From positions 31,846 to 77,693 of the forward strand of contig NZ_JAFIRA010000011.1 of assembly GCF_022848905.1 (NCBI RefSeq): DNA of 45,848 nucleotides, written 5' to 3'. The notes under the pieces were generated by a model. The model made no database searches. It was not told the origin of the DNA and saw only the letters and a list, made by a program, of their open reading frames with translations. Position 1 is the stretch's first letter. The number at the start of each line of letters is the position of its first letter. The DNA comes from Thermostichus vulcanus str. 'Rupite' (GTDB taxonomy: Bacteria; Cyanobacteriota; Cyanobacteriia; Thermostichales; Thermostichaceae). Positions 8,676 to 17,709 of this stretch are shown here, one piece after another. Both the position numbers and the translations under genes were made by a program.

Positions 8676-9638
8676 ATGACTCGCTATCTGATTAACCGTC
8701 TGTTCATCTCCATCCCCACCTTGTTGGCCATTAGCATTGTGGTTTTCGCCATTCTCGCCTTGGCCCCTGGTGATCCGATGGCAGAATTTGCCACCAATCC
8801 CGCCATTACTGCCGAAGTACGGGAGAACATTCGCCGCTCTTTGGGGCTGGATCAACCGATTTACATCCGTTATGTGAAATGGCTGTGGGCCTTCCTGCGC
8901 GGGGATATGGGTTTTTCTTTTAATAGCCGGAGCCCGGTGGTGAACTTGATTTTGCAGCGGTTGCCCACCACTCTTTGGGTTGTCGGTACGGCTTACCTCT
9001 TGGCTGCCTTGCTGGCAGTGCCTTTGGGGGTGATCTCCGCATTGAAGCGCTACACTTTTTTTGATCAGGTGGTGACGACCTTGGCCTTTGTCGGGTTTTC
9101 TTTGCCCACGTTTTTTACTGGCATTTTGTTCATCATTATCTTCAGTGTGCAACTGCGCTGGTTCCCGTTTATCTACAACAGCACCCTGCGGGTTACTGAT
9201 TGGGCCAGTTTTGTGGCCCAGGTGCGGCAGTCAATTATGCCGGTGATGGTTTTGGTGTTGTTTCAGGCGGCAGTGCTGATGCGCTTTGTGCGGGCCTCGA
9301 TGCTGGAGCAAATGAACCGGGATTATGTGCGTACCGCCAGGGCTAAGGGGTTGCGGAACTTTGTGGTGGTGAATCGGCATATTTTGCGCAATGCTCTGAT
9401 TCCGGTGGTGACGCTGGTGGCTTTGGATATTCCCACCGTGTTTACCGGGGCGTTGGTGACGGAACAGATTTTTCGGGTGCCGGGTATCGGTGCGCTGTTG
9501 GTGGATTCCATCTTTCGGGGGGATACACCGGTGGTGATGGCGATTACTTTTATCTATGCCATTCTGATCGTGATTTTTAACTTGGTGGCAGATATCCTCT
9601 ACGGCATTCTGGATCCACGGGTGCAATATACGCACTAA
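8676..9638 (+). CDS. Peptide-type ABC transporter permease, DppB/OppB-like
   Basis: The 320-residue membrane protein has the DppB pattern: a first membrane helix at about 9-31 (LFISIPTLLAISIVVFAIL), the LAPGDP motif, a periplasmic segment, then five further helices. The cytoplasmic EAA-type loop that contacts the ATPase is visible as ARAKGLRNF followed by HILRNALIP. It should form the transmembrane channel with the DppC-like protein encoded 122 bp downstream. The start at 8676 has no clear Shine-Dalgarno sequence. It lies downstream of the terminator that follows the binding-protein gene, so it is transcribed either by read-through or from its own promoter. Confidence 0.93.
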   Translation: MTRYLINRLFISIPTLLAISIVVFAILALAPGDPMAEFATNPAITAEVRENIRRSLGLDQPIYIRYVKWLWAFLRGDMGFSFNSRSPVVNLILQRLPTTLWVVGTAYLLAALLAVPLGVISALKRYTFFDQVVTTLAFVGFSLPTFFTGILFIIIFSVQLRWFPFIYNSTLRVTDWASFVAQVRQSIMPVMVLVLFQAAVLMRFVRASMLEQMNRDYVRTARAKGLRNFVVVNRHILRNALIPVVTLVALDIPTVFTGALVTEQIFRVPGIGALLVDSIFRGDTPVVMAITFIYAILIVIFNLVADILYGILDPRVQYTH

Positions 9639-9760
9639 TATCCACGCTAATTTCGCTAATTTCAGGGATCCGGATCCCGGACTTCATGGCTGGATTAGAT
9701 TGCTTTCGGATCGCTGGGTTCGTTGTGACGCTTTGAACTTTTGGATGAGAGATTCTGGAT

Positions 9761-10690
9761 ATGTCGGCTTCTATCCCTGCTCCTTCCCAAGCTGCCCAAC
9801 CAGAACGTCCACCGCGTACGTTGTGGGGGGATGCTTGGCGACGCTTTCGGCGGGATAAGTTGGCCCTGTTTGGGGCCGCAACCCTGGTTGTTATCGTTTT
9901 AGCCTGTGTGTTTGGCCCGCTGGTTTATACTGCCTCCCACAGCCAGATCGATTTCTCCCGTGCCCAAATGCCCCCCAGTTGGGCTCATCCGTTTGGCACC
10001 AATGATCTCGGGCAAGATGTCTTGGCGCGGGTGCTGCGGGGGGGGCGAGTGTCGCTGTCGGTGGGTATGACCTCGATGTTGGTGGCGATCAGCGTGGGTA
10101 CCTTGATCGGGGCGATATCGGGCTTTTATGGGGGCTGGTTGGATGTGGCCCTGATGCGCTTTACGGATTTGTTTTTGTCGCTGCCGCAGTTGCCGGTGTT
10201 GTTGATGGTGATCTTTCTGTTCCGGGAAACCTTGCGACGGTTGGCGGGGCCGGAAACCGGGATTTTCATGCTGATGGTGCTGGTGATCGGTAGCCTGAAC
10301 TGGATGTCGGTGGCGCGGCTGGTACGGGCCAGTTTCTTAAGTGTGCGGGAGATGGATTTTGTCTTGGCGGGGCGGGCGATTGGGGCTCCAGCACATCGAT
10401 TGATCTGGGTACATATTTTCCCGAATGTGCTAAGCCCGGTGATCGTGGCGGCCACCTTATCGGTGGGAACGGCGATCATCACGGAGTCCACCCTGAGTTT
10501 TTTGGGGCTGGGCTTCCCGCCGGATGTGCCCACTTGGGGGAGGCTCCTTTATGATGCCCGCGATTACCTGGAACAAGCGCCCCACATGGCTCTTTTCCCC
10601 GGTTTGATGATTTTCTTGACAGTGCTGAGCATCAATTTTGTCGGGGATGGCTTACGGGATGCCTTGGATCCGCAAATGCGGCAACGGTGA
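9761..10690 (+). CDS. Peptide-type ABC transporter permease, DppC/OppC-like
   Basis: The 309-residue protein has the N-terminal OppC-type segment (WRRFRRDKLALFGAATL) and a periplasmic HPFGTNDLGQDVLARVL block that is highly characteristic of DppC/OppC. About six membrane helices follow, with the EAA-like coupling loop AGRAIGAPAHRLIWVHIFP. It should pair with the DppB-like permease. Together with the binding protein at 6721 and the ATPases at 4043-6134 it makes a complete importer. The substrate could be di- or oligopeptides or a metal-chelate; the sequence does not decide. Confidence 0.93.
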   Translation: MSASIPAPSQAAQPERPPRTLWGDAWRRFRRDKLALFGAATLVVIVLACVFGPLVYTASHSQIDFSRAQMPPSWAHPFGTNDLGQDVLARVLRGGRVSLSVGMTSMLVAISVGTLIGAISGFYGGWLDVALMRFTDLFLSLPQLPVLLMVIFLFRETLRRLAGPETGIFMLMVLVIGSLNWMSVARLVRASFLSVREMDFVLAGRAIGAPAHRLIWVHIFPNVLSPVIVAATLSVGTAIITESTLSFLGLGFPPDVPTWGRLLYDARDYLEQAPHMALFPGLMIFLTVLSINFVGDGLRDALDPQMRQR

Positions 10691-10813
10691 AGAAGAGATC
10701 CTGATAGGCTGGAGGTTAAAGGGCTTCCGTCTCGGATCCCACGCATTTCTGTTTTTTAAGTCTTTTTGTCTTTATTATTGACAAACCGGCCTGCTGCAGA
10801 AGGGATCCCGACG

Positions 10814-11485
10814 ATGTTTTACCTGCCTGTCTCACTGCTGTTGTTTGTGGTGCTGGTGCTGCTGCTGCCTCTGTTGTGGTTGGGGTTGGCGGTGGATGTG
10901 GTGGCGCTGGCGGTGGCCAAGCTGGGCTTTTCGCGGGATGCGGCCTTACTGTTGCTGGTTGCGGTGCTCGTCGGTAGCCCGATTAATATTCCCCTCTACC
11001 GGGTGGAATGCGAAGTGACGGTGGTGGAGGATTTGGCCAGCCTATGGATGCGACAGTTTTGGGGGATCCCGTTGGTGAAAATGCCGCAGGAGACGGTAGT
11101 GGCTTTGAATGTGGGTGGGGGATTGATCCCGGTGGTTTTGGCTCTATATCAATTTGGCCGGGCCAATGTGGCTTTGATCCTAGCGGTTTTGGCACTGGTG
11201 ACTGTGGTCAGCTACTTTGCCTCCCATGTGGTGCCGGGGATTGGCATTCAGATGAATCCTCTGGTTGCCCCTGCTACAGCGGCGTTGGCGGCTTTTTTGA
11301 TCGCGGGGGAGGAAGCTCCAGCTGTCGCCTTTGCCGGTGGCGTCTTGGGAACCGTGATCGGAGCAGACTTGTTGCATTTGCCGGAGGTGTTGCGGCGAAA
11401 TTGTTCCGGCATTCTCAGTATTGGCGGGGCAGGCGTCTTCGATGGGATTGCCCTTTGTGGCCTGTTTGCCCTGCTGTTGAGCTAG
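10814..11485 (+). CDS. DUF1614 family membrane protein
   Basis: The protein is about 223 residues when started at ATG 10814; an in-frame TTG at 10766 is less likely. It is very hydrophobic, with six or more membrane helices, and matches the DUF1614 pattern: GSPINIPL near residue 55, NVGGGLIPV near 100, and the C-terminal block LSIGGAGVFDGI. Function is unknown; the family is scattered through bacteria and archaea. It follows the permease gene by 123 bp on the same strand, but relation to the transporter is not evident. It converges on the caspase-like gene. Confidence 0.8.
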   Translation: MFYLPVSLLLFVVLVLLLPLLWLGLAVDVVALAVAKLGFSRDAALLLLVAVLVGSPINIPLYRVECEVTVVEDLASLWMRQFWGIPLVKMPQETVVALNVGGGLIPVVLALYQFGRANVALILAVLALVTVVSYFASHVVPGIGIQMNPLVAPATAALAAFLIAGEEAPAVAFAGGVLGTVIGADLLHLPEVLRRNCSGILSIGGAGVFDGIALCGLFALLLS

Positions 11486-11513
11486 GGGCAAGCGCAAGGA
11501 ACTCTACCCCAAA

Positions 11514-13676
11514 TCACACCAACGTATAGGTGAGGGAGAGGGTCAGGGATTGGGCGGGATCCAACCACCACAGGTCAGGATCACCGGAGCCAAGAGACTC
11601 AGCCGCGCGGGTGGTCAACTCCTCCATCAAGATGTGCGTCCATTCCAACGGCCCATTGAGCAACATCGGCGAACGGGTTACCCCCAGTTTGCGAGCCATG
11701 CTTTTGAGCGCTTCCAGGCTGGCCTGTAGAGGGCGAGTGCTGGCCACAAACAACAACTCTGTCAGCCCCTGGGGGTTACAGGTTAACAAATCCGAGCTGC
11801 CTGGGGTGGTACGCAACTCACCCTCAGTTTCGGGTAAACGGGGCAAAACCAAGGTGTTTTGGGCTTCCAGGCGCAGCGGCAGGGTGAAGTTATCTTGTGG
11901 CATTGGGGCCAACAGGTGCAGTTGCCCGGTCGGGTCTGTCATCAACACATAGCCGAACAGATCTTGCTCACCGTTGTTGCGCAGCGTTAAGCGCAAGGGA
12001 TCCCCCCGCATAAAGCGTTGCATCCCCAGTTCAACGGGGGTAGAGGTCACCGCCTGAGTAAAGCGTGCGGCCAAAGAGGGGGCTTTGTCTTTGGATGCTA
12101 ACTCTGCCACAACCGCCAAGGGAGAACTGGCAGCATTGAGGGTGGTTCGTAACCGTTTGGCAGCTAGCAAATGGGCAAGACGGGGAACCAACCGTTGTAC
12201 CGCCACGGCTGCAGCTTCCCCCACCGGCCCACAGGAATCCAGGAGCAATTCTCGCCCGGGCCAGAAGAGGCTATAACTATTCACCTGCAGGGGTTTGGGC
12301 AGAGTATCCGCCTGAAAAGCGGCGGCCATTTCCGGGGTAATGCGGCCCAACAAGCAATCCACCTGCCGTTCGTGGGGGTTGGCGGTTTCCATCCAGCTAA
12401 AACTGGCAATGGCATTGGTGATGTCCACCTTTTCGATGCGGCCCAGGTTGTCTTCCAGGCCCACCAAGAGCTTGAGGTTGTTGGAAATGGCGCGCAGGTT
12501 TTCCCGCAAAGGGGTGCCCACAGGAGGAAACTGCCCTTCGGGGGTAGAAAGCTGCACCTGAGCCAACAAGCCGCTCCGAGACCGAAGCACTAGCGGGGTC
12601 GGTGTCTTCGCTGCTTCCTGAGAAACATCGGCAGAAATAGGGGTTAACAGTGTGCCCGGTTGCAGACCGCACAATGCCGCCGGTGGGATCCCGCCCAACC
12701 ACACTTGCGCCCGGTTGCCTTTCACGTCTTGAATCACCCCACTCACCCCAGACTGAGTCAGGTTGAGAAAGTAGGGGGGAATGCGCCGAGCCGTTTCTTT
12801 GCCTTCTAAAGTGGGCCGCTGACAGGCAAACATACCCAGTTCCCGCCGACTGGACACCTGATTAAAGGCCACTGCCAGCCGAGTGGCAGGTGTGGTTTCC
12901 CAAAGGTACTGGGTGAGCAGATAAGTCAGCACTCCAGCATAGAATCCGGGCCAACTGGCCTCAGCCGCCAAATCTTGAGGAGTCGTGGCGGTAATCAGCA
13001 GGCCCTTGGGGGGAGCAGGCCAAACCCGCTGCGGCTCTGGAACACTGCCGATAGATGGATGAGCTGAAGGGGAGGATCCGGATCCCTTCACAGCTGCCAC
13101 CGGACGAGCCCGCAGTTGCCAGTTACCGCGCACCGAGGGAGCAGTATGGGTAAAGCCACAGTCCAGTAGGGTGGTGAGCTGGGCCGTCCCCAACCCTTCT
13201 AGCAGATGGAAAAAGTGTTCTAAAGGGATCGCTGGCATCCCGGTCGAGGCTTCTGATCCTGACAGCAACAGCGCCGGTTGCCAACGATGGTCGGATCCCG
13301 CTAACCACTGCCCATGACCGCTAAAATGCACGACAACGGTTTCGGCAGTCCGACTTTGGCCTCCCAGATGCTCAGCAAAGGCAGACTGGATCCCACTCAA
13401 GGTAGCGGCTCCATCCGTCAGGGTGAGGATTTCGGGTGGGGCAAAACCGAAGCGATGCAGAAGCAACTCCCGTTGCAACTCCACATCCATCAGGCACCCC
13501 TGCAACAGGGATCCCTCACCGGGATAGCGGTTAATGCCGATCAGCAGCGCCAGTTTGCGGGAATTGGCCGCCAAAGCTTGCCCGTAGCGCTCAGACTGCC
13601 ACGCCATCCAGCCTGGGGGCACACCAAGACTGGCAGCAACCAGGAGCAATTTTTGAAGAAAAGACCGCCTTTCCAT
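11514..13676 (-). CDS. Tat-exported caspase-like (peptidase C14/orthocaspase) protein with DUF4384 domain
   Basis: The 720-residue protein starts with a twin-arginine signal (ERRSFLQK, then a hydrophobic stretch), so it probably crosses the membrane folded. The caspase-like domain spans about 38-250: the first strand LALLIGINRYP, catalytic His121 in FSGHGQ, and Cys173 in LLDCGFTH. The last motif departs from the usual DxCHSG, because Gly replaces the residues after Cys. A C-terminal DUF4384 region (about 570-660, including MRGDPLRLTLRNNGEQ) is common in cyanobacterial members. It may cleave after basic residues, as orthocaspases do, or be an inactive homologue. No partner gene is obvious nearby. 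Confidence 0.85.
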   Translation of the reverse strand: MERRSFLQKLLLVAASLGVPPGWMAWQSERYGQALAANSRKLALLIGINRYPGEGSLLQGCLMDVELQRELLLHRFGFAPPEILTLTDGAATLSGIQSAFAEHLGGQSRTAETVVVHFSGHGQWLAGSDHRWQPALLLSGSEASTGMPAIPLEHFFHLLEGLGTAQLTTLLDCGFTHTAPSVRGNWQLRARPVAAVKGSGSSPSAHPSIGSVPEPQRVWPAPPKGLLITATTPQDLAAEASWPGFYAGVLTYLLTQYLWETTPATRLAVAFNQVSSRRELGMFACQRPTLEGKETARRIPPYFLNLTQSGVSGVIQDVKGNRAQVWLGGIPPAALCGLQPGTLLTPISADVSQEAAKTPTPLVLRSRSGLLAQVQLSTPEGQFPPVGTPLRENLRAISNNLKLLVGLEDNLGRIEKVDITNAIASFSWMETANPHERQVDCLLGRITPEMAAAFQADTLPKPLQVNSYSLFWPGRELLLDSCGPVGEAAAVAVQRLVPRLAHLLAAKRLRTTLNAASSPLAVVAELASKDKAPSLAARFTQAVTSTPVELGMQRFMRGDPLRLTLRNNGEQDLFGYVLMTDPTGQLHLLAPMPQDNFTLPLRLEAQNTLVLPRLPETEGELRTTPGSSDLLTCNPQGLTELLFVASTRPLQASLEALKSMARKLGVTRSPMLLNGPLEWTHILMEELTTRAAESLGSGDPDLWWLDPAQSLTLSLTYTLV

Positions 13677-13926
13677 GTTGACCTTCAGGCCCAGCGGCTA
13701 CCCGATTGGTGAGCCACGGCTGAGCTTTAGACTGGATATCTGTCGCTGCCTAGTTTCAGGATATCCCCATCTACAAAGCTTTTTCGAGGGATCTCGTGAC
13801 AGTTTTTAGCGTTTTCTTTGCATTCCTTACCAAAATCCCAGTCGTTCCCCGATCAGATATCCCACAAGCATTCTCGCCCCTCTGAACAGCCGGAAAAATA
13901 GTAGAAATACTTACGGCACCTTTGGG

Positions 13927-14287
13927 TTAGCGGTGCGTAGCACCTTTATTTAACCAGAGTCCTCTTCTACACCCTTTGAAGTCGTAGGCCAAATCCTGCG
14001 GATCGTTCTTGAGGATAAAGTCGGGGCGGGATCCCTTGGCCCCGTGACAAACCAGACAGGTGGCTTCAACATTGATGCGGCGATAGGAGTGAGTTCCTGG
14101 CTGCCCATTGAGCAGCTCCTGAGCCCAAAATCCGATCAAATCGGCATTTTGTTGAAAGCGAGCAAGGACGATTTTGGTGTGAAGGTTATCGGGCGGTAGA
14201 GGCAGCCACAAGCCGCGTCCCCAATATCCAACACACCAGCAACAACAAGACCCAGCGGCTAATTGTGGCAACTCTAGTAACTGTCAT
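13927..14287 (-). pseudogene. Decayed Tll0287-like (DUF3365) c-type haem protein gene
   Basis: The remnant has an intact Sec signal peptide starting at ATG 14287 (MTVTRVATISRW, then LLLLVCWILG, ending VAAS). After a frameshift near 14200, another frame encodes a match to the C-terminal part of the DUF3365 haem domain: FQQNADLIGFWAQE, then YRRINVEATCLVCHG with the CxxCH haem-attachment motif, then DLAYDFK. About 60-100 residues that normally lie between signal and FQ are missing. The end is also broken: the expected GDLRG block is garbled and a small hairpin repeat sits at the very end of the frame (13932-13944). The gene is almost certainly non-functional. Confidence 0.75.
13930..13946 (+). 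repeat. Single hairpin-repeat unit with GTA loop in the haem-protein pseudogene
   Basis: AGCGGTGCGTAGCACCTT matches the array unit except that the loop is GTA instead of GGA. The stem GGTGC/GCACC (13932-13944) is intact. Confidence 0.6.
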
Positions 14288-14347
14288 GGCTGTTCTTCAC
14301 TTGCAAATTTCCTATTTCCTACTGATTTACTGAAAAAAGAATCCTCA

Positions 14348-17300
14348 CTAGGTAGGTAAACTGGCTGCATCCGGGGCTGTTGTAGATTCAGGCCCCAAAG
14401 ACTGCTTCTGATCCCCGTAATACCAGATTGGGATAATTACCAACGTCAGCGCTGACGACGTCAACATGCCACTGAGTAAGGTCCAGGCCAATCCCGACCA
14501 AACCGGATCCGATAAAATCGGCACGGTGCCCAACATCGTGGTGATACTGGTCAGCAAAATGGGGCGAAATCGAACCGCTCCTGCAGCGAAAATGGCCTCC
14601 TCTAAACTCACACCAACCGCTCGTTGCTCGCCAATAAACTCCAATAAAACAATGGCATTGCGTACCACAATTCCCGCCAGAGCAATCACCCCAATCATGG
14701 CGGTAGCACTAAAATAAACCCCATTCAAGCTGAAACCGAGAAGGATACCAATCAAAGCTAAGGGAATGCTACCCAAGATGATCAACGGGATCTTAAAACT
14801 GCGGAACTGACCCACCAAAATCAGGTAGATCAACAACACCGCCACCAACATGGCTAAGCCCAAATCTCGAAACACATCCAACGTTAGTTTCCACTCTCCA
14901 TCCCACTGAATCCAGTAACCAGAGGGTAGGGGATCCCGCCAAACACGAAGCCATTGATCGATGACTGCGTACACAGAAGAACGATCCGCCATTTCCCCCA
15001 TCACATAAGCAACCGGGCGTTGATCTTTATGGAAAATCGGTTCATCGGCAACGGTAGGGGTCCATTGCACCAGCTCCGTCAGCGGCACCAAAGAGCCCGA
15101 TGGGGTGGGCAGTTGAATGCGGCTCAGATCCTCAATGCTCTGGCGGGCAGACTCTGCCAAGCGCAGATGGATACCCATCGGAGTCAGTTCTCCCGGCAGC
15201 TGCAAAATACTGACGGTAGAGCCGCTCAGGGCTAAGTTCAACGTTTGTGCCACATCCGCCGTGGTTAGCCCCGCCCGGTTCACCCGCTCTCGATCCACCG
15301 TTAACGTCAGTTGGGGCAAAGGGTTTTTCACCGAATCATCGATATCAACCACGCCCGCTGTTTCTGCAAAGATCTGTCGGACTCGTTTGGCCAACTGCCG
15401 CACCTGGACATAGTTGGGGCCGTACACTTCCGCTAGCAGGGTTGAGCGTACCGGCGGCCCCGGCGGATCTTCCACCAATTTGACAATGGCATTGTGAGTT
15501 GCTGCCACCGCTTGCAACTTTGGCCGCAGCCGCAACACAATCTGTTCCGAATCAAGCGAGCGAGATTCAGGTTTGCTCAGGTGCAGGCGAATATCCGCCA
15601 CATCCTCTCCACCCCGTCCGGAGCCCCCCCGCAACAGGCCATTAAAATCTATTGGGGATCCCAGCCCCACATAGCTTTCAAAGCTGGCAACATCGGGATC
15701 CCTTTGCAGCACCTGTTCCAACGCCTGCACAACTTGGTCGGTAGCTACCAAATCGGCTCCACGGGGCATATCCAGTTGCACCAAGAAAGTATCTTTGTCG
15801 GCTTTGGGTAACATGCGAAACTTGACCACCTGGGTCAAAGGCAAGAGAAAACTGGCCAGCAACAATCCCGTCACGACCCAAGAAAGCCAGCGTCGCCGAG
15901 ATCTTGACTCCAACAACGGTTGCAGGATCCGCCGATACAGCCGATACAGCCGTGTCTCTTCCAGGGCAGGTTGAGCAGCTTGAGTGTGGGGTTTGAGCTG
16001 GATCCAACGCAATGCCAAGAAGGGGGTGACCGTCAGTGCCAGGGTTGTGCTGATCACCATGGCAACCGGCACATTAAAAGGGATCGGCCCCATGTAGGGC
16101 CCCATCATGCCTGTAACAAAGCGCATCGGCAGAAAAGCCAGAATCACGGTAACGGTGGAAAGGATGATCGGGGTGCCCAACTCCGCTACGGCTGCAATCG
16201 CCTCTTCGGTTTTCTGGCGAAAATCCATGCCCGGGCGCAAGTCAAAACGGCGATGAATGTTTTCTGTGACCGCGATCGCATCGTCCACCAAGGTTCCCAA
16301 GGCCAGGATCAGGGCGAAGAGGGTAATGCGGTTAATGGTTTGTCCGGCGATCCACCCAACCCCCAGCGTTCCGGCCAAGGTGAGGGGGATGACAAAGGCG
16401 ACAATGCTTGCTTCCCGCCAACCCAAAAACAGCAGCAGCAAGGCCACCACAATACCAATGGCCTGAACCAAGCTGGTATACAAATCCCCAACGGCCTTAG
16501 CTGCAGTCCGTCCATCATTACGGGTGACGGCGATCTGGATCCCAGGGGGTAACTGCGGTCGCAATTCCTCTACCCGTTGGAAAATCTGCTGCGCCACCGT
16601 CACTGCATTGGTACCCGGTTTTTTGGCGATGCCAATCGTGATAGCCGGTTGACGGATCCAGTCCCCTGTAGCCCGCCGGCGGGGATCCGGGTTGGGATCG
16701 GTAATCGGTTCATCGGTGCGAAAGTGAATGCGCGTGAACTGGGTACGCTCGGCAAAATCATCCCGAACCACCGCCACATCTTCTAGATAGACATCCGGCT
16801 TGAGCTGAATCGCAGCCACATCTGCCGCCGAACCCAGCCGATGCCCCCCTTCTACCTGTAACCGCTGGGATCCCACCGTCAAGTCTCCGGCGGGCAATTT
16901 CAGGTTTTCCGCTGCGATGCGCTGGGCAATCTGGGTCGGTGCGAGCCCGTAACTGGCCAGTCGTTCTGGATTCAAATCAACTCGAATGGTACGGGGGTGT
17001 CCGCCCACAATCGTCAAGTTGGACGTATTTGGGATCCGGCGCAGATCCTCCAGTAGCCGTTCTCCCACCCGACGCAATTGGTTATCGCTGTAGTCAGCCC
17101 CCGTCAAGGTTAAGGTAACAATTGGCACATCATCCACAATCACCGGCTGCACCTGATAACTGGATCCGGGCGGAAACAGTTCTGGATGGTTAAACAGCTG
17201 ATTCTGCAGCTTGAACAAACTGTCTTCCCAGTTTTCGCCTACACGATATTGCACCGTGATCAGGCCACCGGACGCCTGCGCCACCGAGTAAATATGCTCA

Positions 17301-17560
17301 ATACCCGTCAACTCCCGCAGTTTGGCTTCCACTGGATTGACCAAGGTGTTCTCCACCACCGCAGCACTGGCACCTGGATACTGCAAAGCCACATCCGCCA
17401 CAGGGACAACAATTTGCGGATTTTCCTCTTCGGGCGTGAGTAGGGCCGCCAGCAGGCCAAACGCAGCAATGGCTACGATAATCAGGACTGTGAGCTGAGA
17501 GTTGATGAAATAGGCGGTAAGACGACCTACCCCTCGTCGGGGATCCTGAGACTGGGACAT
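14348..17560 (-). CDS. RND-family efflux pump, AcrB/CzcA-like inner-membrane transporter
   Basis: The protein is 1070 residues from ATG 17560, the family's usual length. It has the RND pattern: an N-terminal helix near residues 25-45, two large periplasmic loops, and two blocks of membrane helices (about 340-560 and 870-1050). The proton-relay aspartates are present as a DD pair in TLVDDAIAVTEN near residue 425. It should export drugs, lipophilic compounds or metals using proton flow. No membrane-fusion (HlyD) or outer-membrane (TolC) partner gene adjoins it, so partners must be encoded elsewhere. An in-frame TTG at 17572 is a less likely start. A LysR-type regulator gene diverges from its promoter region. 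Confidence 0.93.
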   Translation of the reverse strand: MSQSQDPRRGVGRLTAYFINSQLTVLIIVAIAAFGLLAALLTPEEENPQIVVPVADVALQYPGASAAVVENTLVNPVEAKLRELTGIEHIYSVAQASGGLITVQYRVGENWEDSLFKLQNQLFNHPELFPPGSSYQVQPVIVDDVPIVTLTLTGADYSDNQLRRVGERLLEDLRRIPNTSNLTIVGGHPRTIRVDLNPERLASYGLAPTQIAQRIAAENLKLPAGDLTVGSQRLQVEGGHRLGSAADVAAIQLKPDVYLEDVAVVRDDFAERTQFTRIHFRTDEPITDPNPDPRRRATGDWIRQPAITIGIAKKPGTNAVTVAQQIFQRVEELRPQLPPGIQIAVTRNDGRTAAKAVGDLYTSLVQAIGIVVALLLLFLGWREASIVAFVIPLTLAGTLGVGWIAGQTINRITLFALILALGTLVDDAIAVTENIHRRFDLRPGMDFRQKTEEAIAAVAELGTPIILSTVTVILAFLPMRFVTGMMGPYMGPIPFNVPVAMVISTTLALTVTPFLALRWIQLKPHTQAAQPALEETRLYRLYRRILQPLLESRSRRRWLSWVVTGLLLASFLLPLTQVVKFRMLPKADKDTFLVQLDMPRGADLVATDQVVQALEQVLQRDPDVASFESYVGLGSPIDFNGLLRGGSGRGGEDVADIRLHLSKPESRSLDSEQIVLRLRPKLQAVAATHNAIVKLVEDPPGPPVRSTLLAEVYGPNYVQVRQLAKRVRQIFAETAGVVDIDDSVKNPLPQLTLTVDRERVNRAGLTTADVAQTLNLALSGSTVSILQLPGELTPMGIHLRLAESARQSIEDLSRIQLPTPSGSLVPLTELVQWTPTVADEPIFHKDQRPVAYVMGEMADRSSVYAVIDQWLRVWRDPLPSGYWIQWDGEWKLTLDVFRDLGLAMLVAVLLIYLILVGQFRSFKIPLIILGSIPLALIGILLGFSLNGVYFSATAMIGVIALAGIVVRNAIVLLEFIGEQRAVGVSLEEAIFAAGAVRFRPILLTSITTMLGTVPILSDPVWSGLAWTLLSGMLTSSALTLVIIPIWYYGDQKQSLGPESTTAPDAASLPT

Positions 17561-17709
17561 GCGGGATTCCAAGACTTTCTATATAGATTATATAACTATA
17601 ATTTCATATATATTTTTGCCCCCTCGAAACAGGAAGATGAAGATATGGATCAAAACATAGATTTCAATCTATGCTACATTAGCGAAGCCTAGACATTCTC
17701 TGATTCCTG
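17561..17709. promoter_or_regulatory. Divergent promoter region with a perfect inverted repeat
   Basis: This 149-bp AT-rich stretch separates the RND pump and LysR genes. TATAAT occurs on the minus strand at 17587-17592 and on the plus strand at 17597-17602. CATAGATT/AATCTATG is a perfect 8-bp inverted repeat with a TC centre at 17656-17673, about 37 bases before the LysR start. Such a dyad is a plausible LysR-type operator for auto- or divergent regulation; binding is inferred only. Confidence 0.5.
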
